A DNA stretch of 64,000 nucleotides from Defluviitoga tunisiensis (GCF_000953715.1 NZ_LN824141.1:1614501-1678500), one strand, 5' to 3'. Shown: positions 16,742-26,299, counted from the first letter of the stretch. Program-made: numbers and translations. Notes: generated by a model not told the origin, from the sequence alone.

Positions 16742-17787
16742 AGACCTGGAGTGATTGGCATATGAATCATCCCTAAATCATAAGCAATCCCATCAGGAAT
16801 AAAATCAGATTCAAAAAATAAAGGTGAATCCAGATCTGCCTTTGTGATATTTTTAAAAGCAGCTGCAAAATGAGAAGCTGCTGTTACGGAAATCTTTGAT
16901 TCGATCATACAACCTATCATACATTCAATACCTGCAGCTTCAGCAATTTTATTTATTTTAATCGCATTATATATACCTCCACATTTCATTAGTTTAATAT
17001 TAATCATATCTGCAGCATTAAGTCTAATAATATTCAATGCATCATGTACGTTAAAAACACTTTCATCTGCGACAATTGGCAATGATAGACAATTTCTTAA
17101 ATATTTTAACCCTTCAATATTCCAATTTATCACAGGTTGTTCTAATAGTTCTATATCATATTTCTCCAATTTTTTCATAAGAGATAAAGCTTCTTTGATG
17201 TTCCATCCCTGGTTAGCATCTAATCTAATCTTAATGTCGGTTCCAATGTTTTCTCTAATCATTTTTACCCTTTGAAAATCTTTGTTAGGATCAACCCCAA
17301 CTTTTATTTTCAATATCTTGAACCCTTTCTTAACCGCTTCTTTTGCATCATTTACCATCTTCTCTGGCTCGTTTAGACTTATAGTAATATCTGTCTCAAA
17401 TGAATTTTTATAACCACCTAGGAGCTTATATAAGGGAACATTATAATATTTACCTAAAATATCAAATAAAGCAACATCAACTCCAGCTTTAGCACTTTCA
17501 TTTCCATATATAGCTTTTAAAATTTTTTCTTCAACTCTTTCTATATCTCTAGGATCTTCACCAATTATAACCGGTTTTATATAATTATTGATAGCACTCA
17601 TAATGCTTTCTTGAGTTTCGCCTGTAACCCTTGGTTCAAAAGCCGATTCTCCAATTCCAATCAATAAATTATCAGTATGAATTTCAACATAAACGTTTTT
17701 TACTTCATTCAATGGACCAGCTGCGGTTATAAAAGGACTTGTTAACTTTAAATTTAACGGTTTAACTTTAATATCAACTATTCTCAA
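16720..17787 (-). CDS. L-Ala-D/L-Glu (dipeptide) epimerase
   Basis: Enolase-superfamily enzyme of 355 residues that epimerises the murein dipeptide L-Ala-D-Glu so that ordinary peptidases can use it. The acid/base lysine motif ILKIKVG, metal ligands in RLDANQGW, ELLEQP and VADES, and the second lysine in NIKLMKCGG are all present. The start is TTG, overlapping the NlpC/P60 stop (TTGA), with AAAGGAGTG upstream. It acts directly on the product of the upstream NlpC/P60 peptidase. Confidence 0.94.
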   Translation of the reverse strand: MRIVDIKVKPLNLKLTSPFITAAGPLNEVKNVYVEIHTDNLLIGIGESAFEPRVTGETQESIMSAINNYIKPVIIGEDPRDIERVEEKILKAIYGNESAKAGVDVALFDILGKYYNVPLYKLLGGYKNSFETDITISLNEPEKMVNDAKEAVKKGFKILKIKVGVDPNKDFQRVKMIRENIGTDIKIRLDANQGWNIKEALSLMKKLEKYDIELLEQPVINWNIEGLKYLRNCLSLPIVADESVFNVHDALNIIRLNAADMINIKLMKCGGIYNAIKINKIAEAAGIECMIGCMIESKISVTAASHFAAAFKNITKADLDSPLFFESDFIPDGIAYDLGMIHMPITPGLGISERI

Positions 17788-19208
17788 ATGAACTTCACTC
17801 CTTTAAAAGTTATAGCTGAGCTTAATGATTCAAGATAAGTTAAATTAGAATTCATGGAGTAGAACAATAAATCCATAACAAATGTTTCGTGAATATCATA
17901 TATCTTAAAAACTCCATTTTCATTTTTTCTTCTAAAATCAGATTCTTGATGAATTACATAATATTTATCTTTTAGTTTTCCCAAATACATAATGACATGA
18001 CCTTTCATAAAAAGAAGATCTACAGCTAATAATTTATCTAAAATGGTTTTTCTTTCAGAAATGTAAGAGCTAAATGAAAAGCTACTAGGAAAAACCATTG
18101 TTCGTTGGTATTTAGAATCTCTCGGAAGATATAAGCCAAAAGTCTTAAATATATCCATTATAAATCGTGAGCAATCCCTGTTATCATTGCTTCCACCCCA
18201 ACCATATCTTTCTCCAAGCATTTTAAAAGCTTGTTTAATTATATTTTCTCTGGTAAAAGCTAAAAAATCTCTCTTAACTTCCTTAGAACCTGAAAGAGGA
18301 TAAACTGCAAAACCATCTTCACATTTATAACTTTTATCTACACTCCTATCAAAAAGAATCTTAAGAGGATAGCACCCTTCAGGAAAACAATAACCTAATT
18401 TACTATAAAATTGTTGAGTTTCAATCTCAGTCGCTAAAATAATTTTATCGCCCATTTGAAACTTTAACTTACTAAAATGTGCAAGGTCTTCTGTTTCTAC
18501 TTTGCTTTCAGTTACCACTAAGAATGAATCAGATGAAAGATAATTTATAAACGTTTCTCTTGAGACTGTTATAAAATCATCTACTTTTATCCACCCAGAG
18601 TAAAAATAGCTTTGAACAAAATACCATCTTGAATCAAAAGATTTTTGATAAACTAAAATAGGTTCTCCTGGAGAAAGAGTTGTTAGAGCTAACAGATCTT
18701 GAAATGGAAAGTTAGGAGAGTTAGATATTTTTTTAGCAATAGGTAACGATTTTACAGAACATTTTTTAGTTGTAAATCCAAAACTTATTTGAATATAAGC
18801 TGGTAATTTTTTCTTGTAATTCTCAAAATTTGAAAGGTATTTGTATAGACTTTCTATATTTAATGTACTAATTTTACGTCCCCAACTTGTATAAAGATCT
18901 TTAGTGGAGAGTTCCATAAGATTTTGTAAAGTATTAATCTTTTCCATTTCTTTTACAAACAAATCCTTTTCGACTTTTCTCTCTTTCTCTAAAAAGTATG
19001 AGGAATTAAAATTAAAATAATAATTTTCTAATTGATGTTCTTGCATTCTGCTTGCAATTTTATGATTTAAATTACCTATTTCTACTGGCTCCATTAAAAC
19101 ACTGGATGCCTCTTCTAATCTATCTATCCAAAATGTAGGATCAAACACTGCTTTATTATCAACATTTAAAATAGAGTAAATACTATTACATATTGAATCC
19201 TCGTTCAT
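17784..19208 (-). CDS. NlpC/P60 gamma-D-glutamyl endopeptidase (YkfC-like)
   Basis: 474 residues. The N-terminal part matches the stabilising region of SH3-containing NlpC/P60 enzymes (DPTFWIDRL, then PVEIGNLNHKIASRM), and SH3b-like segments follow. The catalytic domain lies at about 325-425, with GERYGWGGSNDNRDCSRF giving Cys346 and His404 and His420 completing the triad. No signal peptide. YkfC-type enzymes cut free murein peptides between D-Glu and the third residue, releasing L-Ala-D-Glu. The next gene epimerises that dipeptide and the previous gene, lysA, acts on DAP. The start is ATG with AAAGGAGT. Confidence 0.92.
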   Translation of the reverse strand: MNEDSICNSIYSILNVDNKAVFDPTFWIDRLEEASSVLMEPVEIGNLNHKIASRMQEHQLENYYFNFNSSYFLEKERKVEKDLFVKEMEKINTLQNLMELSTKDLYTSWGRKISTLNIESLYKYLSNFENYKKKLPAYIQISFGFTTKKCSVKSLPIAKKISNSPNFPFQDLLALTTLSPGEPILVYQKSFDSRWYFVQSYFYSGWIKVDDFITVSRETFINYLSSDSFLVVTESKVETEDLAHFSKLKFQMGDKIILATEIETQQFYSKLGYCFPEGCYPLKILFDRSVDKSYKCEDGFAVYPLSGSKEVKRDFLAFTRENIIKQAFKMLGERYGWGGSNDNRDCSRFIMDIFKTFGLYLPRDSKYQRTMVFPSSFSFSSYISERKTILDKLLAVDLLFMKGHVIMYLGKLKDKYYVIHQESDFRRKNENGVFKIYDIHETFVMDLLFYSMNSNLTYLESLSSAITFKGVKFI

Positions 19209-19245
19209 TTTGTTTTACTCCTTTGTAAATACAGATCTTTTCGAA

Positions 19246-20574
19246 CTAATCAAAAATGTGCCAATCATTCTTAGTAATATCTCTTGATAGTAAATCATCA
19301 TAAGTTTCTCTTCGTGTAATCAGTTTATTTTTTCCGTTATTAACCAATACAATAGCAGGTCTGAGAAATCCATTATAGTTACTTGACATAGAATAAGTAT
19401 AATCACCAGTAAAAGGAATTGCTAATAAATCACCTATGGACAATCTTGGAAGGAATATTTCGTCTATTAAAATATCCCCTGATTCACATGCGCGTCCTGC
19501 TATTGTAACTTTTTCAAAATCTTCAGTTTCTTTCATTTTATTTGCCACATAAGCTTGATACTTTGCGTTGTATAACGATGGTCTTATATTATCAGCCATA
19601 CCGCCATCTACTATAGCATACTTTTTACTTGCACTCTTTTTGATCGCACCTACTGTATATAAAGTAGTACCCGCTGTTGAAATTATTGATCTTCCTGGCT
19701 CTATACTTATTTTTGGTTTAGGATAATTGTGTTTTTTTGATATAACTTCTACTTGGTTGACAATCTTATTAATTACATCAAAAATATCCATTGATTGCTC
19801 GTTTGAAGAGTGTGCAACACCGAATCCTCCACCAATGTCAATCTCACCCAATATGATATTTTCTTTCTTCCTAAGACTTACCAACAACTCAAACAAAGTT
19901 TCTATAAGATTTACATAATACATAGGTTCGCTTATTTGAGAACCAATATGTGCATGAATTCCACATAATTCAAGTCCATTAAAGCTTTTAATTTTTTTTA
20001 CTATACTATCTAAATTTTCTAAATGAATGCCAAATTTAGAATCAACTTGTCCTGTTGATATATATTTATGAGTATTAGGATTAATCCCAGGAACAATTCT
20101 TAATAAAATACGTGTCTTTTTTCCAAATCTTTTTGAAATTCTATTTATTTTATACAATTCCTCTTCATTGTCAACTATAATTGTAGATACATCATTTTTT
20201 ATTGCCATTTCAATTTCTTCATTGAACTTGTTATTTCCATTAAAATAAATCTTTTCAACTGGAAAATTATTTTTAAGTGCAATATATAGCTCTCCACCAG
20301 AAACAACCTCTATGCCTATTTTTTCCTCGTTGATAATTTTACACAATTCCGAATTTAAAAAGGATTTAGAAGCATATGCTATAAAAAATGATTCAGATCC
20401 GCTTTTGAAAAAAGCTTCCTTAAATTTATTAATATTGTTTTTTATTTCAATTTCATCTAATACTAGAAGAGGCGTGCCATAATTTTTTGCTAAATCAAAA
20501 CAACTTACTCCACTAATTTTCAAAATTCCTTGTTCGTCAATACTCATATTTTCTGGTAAATCTTGTAGATGCAT
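19246..20574 (-). CDS. lysA: Diaminopimelate decarboxylase
   Basis: PLP-dependent fold-III enzyme of 442 residues that converts meso-DAP to L-lysine. PLP lysine K70 lies in AYASKSFLN; HIGSQI, GGGFGV, EPGRSI and ACESGDIL follow in order. The start is ATG with a G-run 12-16 nt upstream. It heads the muropeptide operon rather than a lysine-biosynthesis cluster, so it may handle DAP from imported wall fragments as well as make lysine. Confidence 0.95.
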   Translation of the reverse strand: MHLQDLPENMSIDEQGILKISGVSCFDLAKNYGTPLLVLDEIEIKNNINKFKEAFFKSGSESFFIAYASKSFLNSELCKIINEEKIGIEVVSGGELYIALKNNFPVEKIYFNGNNKFNEEIEMAIKNDVSTIIVDNEEELYKINRISKRFGKKTRILLRIVPGINPNTHKYISTGQVDSKFGIHLENLDSIVKKIKSFNGLELCGIHAHIGSQISEPMYYVNLIETLFELLVSLRKKENIILGEIDIGGGFGVAHSSNEQSMDIFDVINKIVNQVEVISKKHNYPKPKISIEPGRSIISTAGTTLYTVGAIKKSASKKYAIVDGGMADNIRPSLYNAKYQAYVANKMKETEDFEKVTIAGRACESGDILIDEIFLPRLSIGDLLAIPFTGDYTYSMSSNYNGFLRPAIVLVNNGKNKLITRRETYDDLLSRDITKNDWHIFD

Positions 20575-20689
20575 TTTTGATTTATCCCCCTTTTAAAATA
20601 AAGATAATCATTTAAAAACTCTGTAAATAGTCTTTTACATGAAAGCATATGTCGAAGCTTTCCTTCAAAGTATAAGAATACTCATAATT

Positions 20690-21079
20690 TTAATTCTCAT
20701 ATAAAAAACATCTTATTTTTCTTTCATTAATTTCAAAATATGGTGGGATAATATTCTTACACTTTTCCATTGAATAATTACACCTAGGCTCAAATGGACA
20801 TCCTTTTGGTGGGGTTATTAAATTTGGAACTTCGCCTGTATTTCCAAGCTTCTCAGAAACTAATCTATCAGGATCTGGTGCCGCCTTTCTAAGAAGTTGT
20901 GTATGTGGATGGAGCGGTTCTAAAACTACATCATCAGTTGAACCTACTTCTAAAAACATTCCTGCATACATAACTGCAATCCTATCTGAAATATATCTTG
21001 CTGCAGCTAAATCATGCGTCACATGTAAATATGTAGTGTTAAAATCGTCACGAATTTTTAACATAAGTTTCATAAATGA
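20690..21079 (-). pseudogene. C-terminal remnant of a peptide ABC transporter ATPase
   Basis: The visible protein begins after Walker B and runs LMLKIRDDFNTTYLHVTHDL, the D/H-switch region, then the oligo-HPY domain (PPKGCPFEPRCNYSMEKC). Walker A, Q-loop and signature are absent, so it cannot be an ATPase. On the upstream side it runs directly into the N-terminus of a binding protein in another frame (21048-21233). It is the 3' end of an operon whose middle has been deleted. Confidence 0.88.
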
Positions 21080-21233
21080 ATCCACGAGCTGAATAGTTTG
21101 TACCTCCTGAAAAAAATGGATTGAAATTCTGGGAAAATGGTCCTGTCACATCCATGATCATTGATAAAGTACTTGCTAATGAGAAAACATATAATACCAT
21201 TACACACAGAAGTAATACATTTCTTTTCACCAT
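21048..21233 (-). pseudogene. N-terminal remnant of a family 5 solute-binding protein
   Basis: A start with GGAGGGATGT upstream, a signal peptide (KRNVLLLCVMVLYVFSLAST) and the SBP-like NPFFSGGTNYSARGFIYE. After about 55 residues the frame enters the ATPase remnant and stops. The normal family continues with about 500 more residues. The junction falls at about 21069-21079, where both ancestral genes would share TCATTTATGAA. Confidence 0.85.
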
Positions 21234-21272
21234 ACATCCCTCCTATGAATTTGTTTGAAAAATCTTTTGTTT

Positions 21273-22691
21273 TTAAAACAACTTACCAGGATTCATAATA
21301 TTGTTTGGGTCTAATATCTTCTTTATCTCTTTCATTCTAGTATACTCTTTTTCTTTTGTTTGTTTAAGTAACTCTTTTTTTATGAATCCTATCCCATGCT
21401 CCCCACTTATTGCGCCTCCCATTTTCGCTGCTTTTATGGCTATCTTTCCTAATATCTCTTCCGATAACTCTTTCCATTCTTCTGGCGATACTTTTGATGG
21501 TTTTAATGGTGCTGGATGTAGGTTACCGTCTCCCGCATGACCTGCTACAGGTATATCTACTTTGTATTCTTTTGATACTTCGTTGATGTACGCCATTATT
21601 TCTGGTATCTTTGATGTCGGTACTACTACATCTCCTGTCGGTACATAGGGATCTATTGCTTTCAAACTTTCTAACCAGTTCCTTCTCATTCGCCATATTT
21701 TTTCTGAATTCGTCCTGTTATCTGCTATGAATACATCTTTCGCTCCGTTCTTTTGTAATGTTAATCCACTTTTTTCATATATATCTTCTATTTCTCGCAG
21801 GTTGTTCCCTTCATATTGAATTATTAAATACGACTCTACTTCATCTTGATACGGCAATTTCATTCCTGTGTACTTTGATGTATACTTTATTGATTCTTTG
21901 TCTATGAACTCTATCGCTGAGGGTAAGACTTTCGTTTCTCTCATTAATGGCGCTACATTTTCTATAGCCTTTTCTATACTTTCAAACGGTACTAGTAAAT
22001 CTACTACTTTCCCAGGTTGGGGAATGAGGTTTACATATATCTTTGTGAAGATACCTAATGTCCCTTCAGATCCTATGAATAAGTGCAGAAGATTGTATCC
22101 GCTTGAGTCTTTCCTTCTTTTTCCTCCATATTCTATTATTTCTCCATCTGGCATCACTACCTCTAAGCCTAATATGTGATGCCCTGTATTCCCATATTTT
22201 ATTACTTTACTTCCTCCTGCGTTTGTCGCTACGTTTCCTCCTATGAAACTCGTCTCTACACTCATAGGGTAACCGGCGTAATATAATCCTTTTTCTGATA
22301 CTATTCGGCACAGATCGTTGGTTACTACTCCTGGTTCTACTACCGCTACTAGGTTTTTTGCGTCTATTTCTATTATCTTGTTCAACCTTTCAAGGGAGAT
22401 GACTATCCCTCCATATATTGGTATGTTCGCTCCCGCTAATCCACTTCCTGCTCCTCGTGGCGTGATTGGAATGTTTTCTTCGTTGCATAGTTTTACTATT
22501 TCTGAAATTTGTTCTTTTGTTTCTGGTTTTATTACTAATTCAGGCATATGGGCGTAGTATTCTCCACCAGATTCGTCGTTTGAATAGCTTTTTAGATTTT
22601 CTTCGTCTTGATATATTAGAAGGTTTTCATTCTTTAATATCTTTTTTATCTTTTCAACTATTTTTGATGTCACTTTATTGTATTCTTTCAT
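21273..22691 (-). CDS. FAD-linked 2-hydroxyacid (D-lactate/glycolate) dehydrogenase
   Basis: 472 residues, FAD-binding type 4 fold. The FAD site PRGAGSGLAGANIP and SFIGGNVATNAGGSK are in the N-terminal half; AGHAGDGNLHP and GGAISGEHGIG are in the C-terminal half. It oxidises a 2-hydroxyacid to the 2-oxoacid. The gene order etfB-etfA-dehydrogenase equals lctBCD of Acetobacterium, where electrons of lactate are passed through an electron-confurcating Etf. It overlaps etfA by 4 bp. Third codon positions are strongly A-biased compared with the flanking genes. Confidence 0.93.
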   Translation of the reverse strand: MKEYNKVTSKIVEKIKKILKNENLLIYQDEENLKSYSNDESGGEYYAHMPELVIKPETKEQISEIVKLCNEENIPITPRGAGSGLAGANIPIYGGIVISLERLNKIIEIDAKNLVAVVEPGVVTNDLCRIVSEKGLYYAGYPMSVETSFIGGNVATNAGGSKVIKYGNTGHHILGLEVVMPDGEIIEYGGKRRKDSSGYNLLHLFIGSEGTLGIFTKIYVNLIPQPGKVVDLLVPFESIEKAIENVAPLMRETKVLPSAIEFIDKESIKYTSKYTGMKLPYQDEVESYLIIQYEGNNLREIEDIYEKSGLTLQKNGAKDVFIADNRTNSEKIWRMRRNWLESLKAIDPYVPTGDVVVPTSKIPEIMAYINEVSKEYKVDIPVAGHAGDGNLHPAPLKPSKVSPEEWKELSEEILGKIAIKAAKMGGAISGEHGIGFIKKELLKQTKEKEYTRMKEIKKILDPNNIMNPGKLF

Positions 22692-23686
22692 TTTTTATCA
22701 CCTTGTTTTAGCTCTTTTAAAAGTAGCGGTACTATTTCTGTGGCATCGCCTACTATCCCTAAGTCTGATACTTTGAATATCGGTGCTTCTGGGTCTTTGT
22801 TTATAGAAATTATGTATTTTGATGTCGACATCCCTGCTATGTGTTGTACTGCGCCTGATATGCCTACTGCTATGTATAGTTTTGGACTGACTGTCTTTCC
22901 TGATAGTCCTATTTGGTGTGAGTAATCTATCCAGCCCATATCAACTACCGCTCGTGTCGCTCCTACTGCCCCGTTTAATCTTTCTGCTATTTCTTTTAGA
23001 TATTTGAAGTTTTCTTGTTTTCTTATCCCTTTTCCTCCTGCTATTATTACGTCTGATTGTTGAAGCGGTTGTTCTATGCTTTCATCTCTTTTGTAGTTTA
23101 TCCATTCGTATCTGCTTTGGTACATTTCTTCATTAAACTCTTTTTTTATTATTTCTCCTGTTCTGCTTTCGTCTTTTGGTAATGGTAGTTTGGATTTGGG
23201 CCTTACTGTCGCCATTTGTGGATTTGTCATTGTTTTTATCTTCGCCATTACATTTCCGCCTATTGCAGGCCTTATTTGTATCAGTCTCCTTGTTTCTTCT
23301 TCTATTTCAAAGTCTGTACAATCAGCTGTTAATCCTGTCTTTAAACTCGCTGCTAGACAGGGCATCAGTGTCCTTCCTTTGGTTGTGGCTGATGCTAGTA
23401 TTATTTCTGGCTTCATTTCTTCTACCATCTGTTGGAGTATATTTGTGTACGTATCTGGATAGAAATGTTCTAGTTTGTCGTTTTCTACATAGTAGACTTT
23501 GTCCGCTCCGTAGTGTATCAGACTTTCTATGTCTTTTATTTTGTTTGTGAGTACTATACTTGTTAATTCAACTTTTAATCTTTCTGATAATCCTTTTCCC
23601 CAAGCTAATAGTTCATATGACACTGGGTTTATACTTCCATCTTCTATTTCTGCTATCGTCCATACTCCTGTGTGTGTTTGTTTCAT
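22688..23686 (-). CDS. etfA: Electron transfer flavoprotein subunit alpha
   Basis: 332 residues. The C-terminal FAD domain has GGKGIRKQENF, GATRAVVDMGWIDYSHQIG, SGKTVSPKLYIAVGISGAVQ and INKDPEAPIF. It pairs with EtfB and carries electrons from the adjacent dehydrogenase. Unlike Acetobacterium LctC it lacks an N-terminal ferredoxin-like domain. Its start overlaps the etfB stop by one base (TAATG). It shares the A-ending codon style of this three-gene unit. Confidence 0.96.
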   Translation of the reverse strand: MKQTHTGVWTIAEIEDGSINPVSYELLAWGKGLSERLKVELTSIVLTNKIKDIESLIHYGADKVYYVENDKLEHFYPDTYTNILQQMVEEMKPEIILASATTKGRTLMPCLAASLKTGLTADCTDFEIEEETRRLIQIRPAIGGNVMAKIKTMTNPQMATVRPKSKLPLPKDESRTGEIIKKEFNEEMYQSRYEWINYKRDESIEQPLQQSDVIIAGGKGIRKQENFKYLKEIAERLNGAVGATRAVVDMGWIDYSHQIGLSGKTVSPKLYIAVGISGAVQHIAGMSTSKYIISINKDPEAPIFKVSDLGIVGDATEIVPLLLKELKQGDKK

Positions 23687-24474
23687 TAAATCACACCTTT
23701 TTCTTTTATGAAGTTTTTTATCTTTGATACAGCTTCTTGTGGTGTTTTTATTGTTATCTTTTCTCCTTGCCTTGATATCTTTGGATAGAATACTTTTACT
23801 ACCCTTGTAGGTGATCCTTTTAATCCTATCTTGTCTTCTTCTATCTTTAATTCTTCATTGGTTATTGTGTGTATTTTACTTTTCTTTGCCCTTAGTTTGT
23901 TTTCTAGATTTGGTAGTCTGGGGTCGTTTATTTCTTTTACTACAGTTATTAATGAGGGTAATGTCGTTTGTATGACTTCGTTTCCACCTTCTATGGCTCT
24001 TTGTACTTTTATGGCGGATTTAGTTATTTCTATTATCTTGTTTACATAGGTTAATACTGGTATCCCAAGTAACGTGGCAACCATTGGTCCTACTTGTCCT
24101 GTTTCTCCATCTGTCGCCCTTTCTCCAGCAAAGATTAGATCAAATTCTTTTCCTTTCAAAAACTGTGATAGTGTGTATGCTGTAGCACGTGTATCTGCGC
24201 CTGCATATCTCCTGTCTGTTAGTAATACCCCTTCATCGCATCCCATTGAGATCGCTTCTTTTATGGCATATTCTGCGGATAAAGGGCCCATCGATATTAC
24301 TGTGATTTTTGTGCCGGTTTCCTTTTCTTTTATCCTTACAGCTTCTTCTACCGCATACATGTCTAACGGGTTCATCTCAGATTCTAATTCACTTCTTATC
24401 ATCGTCCCTGTCTTTTCATCTATCTTGACATTGTCTGTTGATGGCACTTGTTTTACTAATACCACTATGTTCAT
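23686..24474 (-). CDS. etfB: Electron transfer flavoprotein subunit beta
   Basis: 262 residues. Typical segments are VLVKQVPSTDNVKID, NPLDMYAVEEAVRIKE and GERATDGETGQVGPMVA. The last resembles the DGDTAQVGP motif of bifurcating Etf proteins, which hold a second FAD here. The start is ATG with AAAGGAG about 9 nt upstream. It is the first gene of the etfB-etfA-dehydrogenase operon. Codon use (many ATA, GTA, CTA) differs from the flanking genes. Confidence 0.96.
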   Translation of the reverse strand: MNIVVLVKQVPSTDNVKIDEKTGTMIRSELESEMNPLDMYAVEEAVRIKEKETGTKITVISMGPLSAEYAIKEAISMGCDEGVLLTDRRYAGADTRATAYTLSQFLKGKEFDLIFAGERATDGETGQVGPMVATLLGIPVLTYVNKIIEITKSAIKVQRAIEGGNEVIQTTLPSLITVVKEINDPRLPNLENKLRAKKSKIHTITNEELKIEEDKIGLKGSPTRVVKVFYPKISRQGEKITIKTPQEAVSKIKNFIKEKGVI

Positions 24475-24841
24475 TCATTAACGCTCCTTTGCCTGTGTAA
24501 TGTTGAACTTCGTACTCCAAATAATCTATAATACATAATTTTTTAAGCTCGTTATTTAGATAGCTATATTTGGTAAGTAAATATATTATTTATAAAAGCT
24601 TTATAGTAATAACAATGTTATTATTTTTCAAATTATCTCATAATGTTTTTATTAAAAGCAAATTGGAAAAATAAAGAAATATGTGAATAAAGAAGTCTAA
24701 TTTCCTATAATAAGAGAAGAATAATTAATACCAAGATTTTTAAATTAGATATATTGTTATTACCTATATCCAATTACTTTATTATTTAAGATATGAAATG
24801 TATTAAAAGAAGCAAATAATAAAGTGTATGGTGTACAATTT
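24475..24841. other. Intergenic region between pgm and etfB
   Basis: 367 bp, very AT-rich. It must carry the etfB promoter (minus strand), and a TATAGATTAT-like -10 is visible near 24520, but I cannot match a good -35. No gene, repeat or terminator is evident. Confidence 0.5.
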
Positions 24842-26266
24842 TTATTTTCCTATAATCTTTTTAATATAAGTATGCATCGATGATATTACTGATAATGCTT
24901 CTTTCTTTGAAGGCATTTCTGTAGAAAGTCTTAAAAGAGGTTCGGTGCCCGAAAATCTAAATACTGCCCATCCATCATTTTGAAAATATATTTTAACTCC
25001 ATCCAAGTAGCTAATTTTATCAACTATGAATTTAAAAGATGGGAGTTTTTTTTCATGAAATAGTATTTTTGTTAAAATTGATTTATCCTCATGAGTTAGA
25101 GGAATATTAAATTCTTCGTAATATAAGGTTCCAAATTTCAAATGTAATTCTTTTCTCAAATCTCCTATCAACTTATTTGTATTACAAATCATCTCAATAA
25201 TATAACATGATGTCACTGTTGCATCCTTTCCTTTTAAATGTCCCCTAATCGCAACTCCGCCACTACTTTCTCCTCCCATAAGAGCTTTAGTTTCTTCCAT
25301 TTTTTGACTTATATGTTTAAAACCAACCGGAACTTCGTGACAATCTTGCCCATAATAATTTGCTATCCTGTCTAACAAATGAGTTGTAGTTATATTTCTG
25401 ACAATTCCCCCATCCAGTTTTTTATATTCTAAAAAGTAGTAATACAAAAGACATAATATTTCGTTTGGATGAATGAACTCTCCCTTTTCATCTATTATTC
25501 CTAACCTATCTCCATCCCCATCAGTCCCTAATCCTAAATCATATCCTTTTTCAGGAACTAAATTCATTAGTGTTTTCAAAGTTAAAAAACTAGGGGAAGG
25601 GATTCTCCCCCCAAAAAGCGGATCATGTCTAGCGTTTATAAGTTCAACTTGACACCGCAATATATTGAAAACTGTATTTAAAGTTATCGTTGAAGCACCG
25701 AACATTGGATCAAAAAGAATTTTCAATCTTTTCTTTTTAATAGAATCTAGATCAATTTTAGAAATAACATTATCTATGTAATTATTAAATGGATCAATAA
25801 ATTTGATTAATCCATTTTTAATTCCTTTTTCAAAAGGGAATATTTTTATTTGTTCTTTCCTTAAAAATTTTATCTTTTCTTCAATTTTCTGTGTTACATT
25901 TTCATTAGCATCTCGACCTTCGTAAGTAATTATCTTAACTCCATTATAATCATATGGATTATGACTAGCTGTAACAGCTGCTCCATAATAAGTTTGATAT
26001 TGATTTACAGCATGCATAACCATCGGTGTAGGAACATATTGCTCAATAAAATATACATTAATATTATTCCCTGCGAGAACTTCAGCTATCCAGCAAGCTG
26101 CTTTATCTGACAAAAACCTCCTATCAAAACCTATAACAATACCAAATTTATCAACTTTTTCCTCTATAATCAAATCTGATAAACCTTGGGCCAAACATAT
26201 CACATTTTCCTTTATAAAATCTTCCCCAATTATTGCTCTCCAACCACCTGTCCCAAACTTAATCAT
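24842..26266 (-). CDS. Phosphoglucomutase/phosphomannomutase family protein
   Basis: 474 residues of the alpha-D-phosphohexomutase superfamily. The phosphoserine loop is TASHNPYDYNGVK with Ser101, followed by the metal loop GTDGDGDRLG, the sugar loop GGESSGG and the phosphate-binding loop RFSGTEPLLRLS. It interconverts hexose-1-P and hexose-6-P. It is the last gene after a sugar ABC transporter, so it probably channels the imported sugar. Substrate preference cannot be read from sequence. Confidence 0.93.
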   Translation of the reverse strand: MIKFGTGGWRAIIGEDFIKENVICLAQGLSDLIIEEKVDKFGIVIGFDRRFLSDKAACWIAEVLAGNNINVYFIEQYVPTPMVMHAVNQYQTYYGAAVTASHNPYDYNGVKIITYEGRDANENVTQKIEEKIKFLRKEQIKIFPFEKGIKNGLIKFIDPFNNYIDNVISKIDLDSIKKKRLKILFDPMFGASTITLNTVFNILRCQVELINARHDPLFGGRIPSPSFLTLKTLMNLVPEKGYDLGLGTDGDGDRLGIIDEKGEFIHPNEILCLLYYYFLEYKKLDGGIVRNITTTHLLDRIANYYGQDCHEVPVGFKHISQKMEETKALMGGESSGGVAIRGHLKGKDATVTSCYIIEMICNTNKLIGDLRKELHLKFGTLYYEEFNIPLTHEDKSILTKILFHEKKLPSFKFIVDKISYLDGVKIYFQNDGWAVFRFSGTEPLLRLSTEMPSKKEALSVISSMHTYIKKIIGK

Positions 26267-26299
26267 ATTTTTTCCTTCCTTTAAATTGCCTTAGTAAAT

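Noticed and set aside
20575-20689. Lysine riboswitch before lysA
   Set aside because: The upstream space is only about 115 bp with no complex fold or conserved lysine-box sequence.
23176-24481. Long plus-strand open frames opposite etfA and etfB
   Set aside because: They are antisense to genes with complete family motifs, show no family resemblance and lack Shine-Dalgarno sites; they result from the codon bias of the etf genes.
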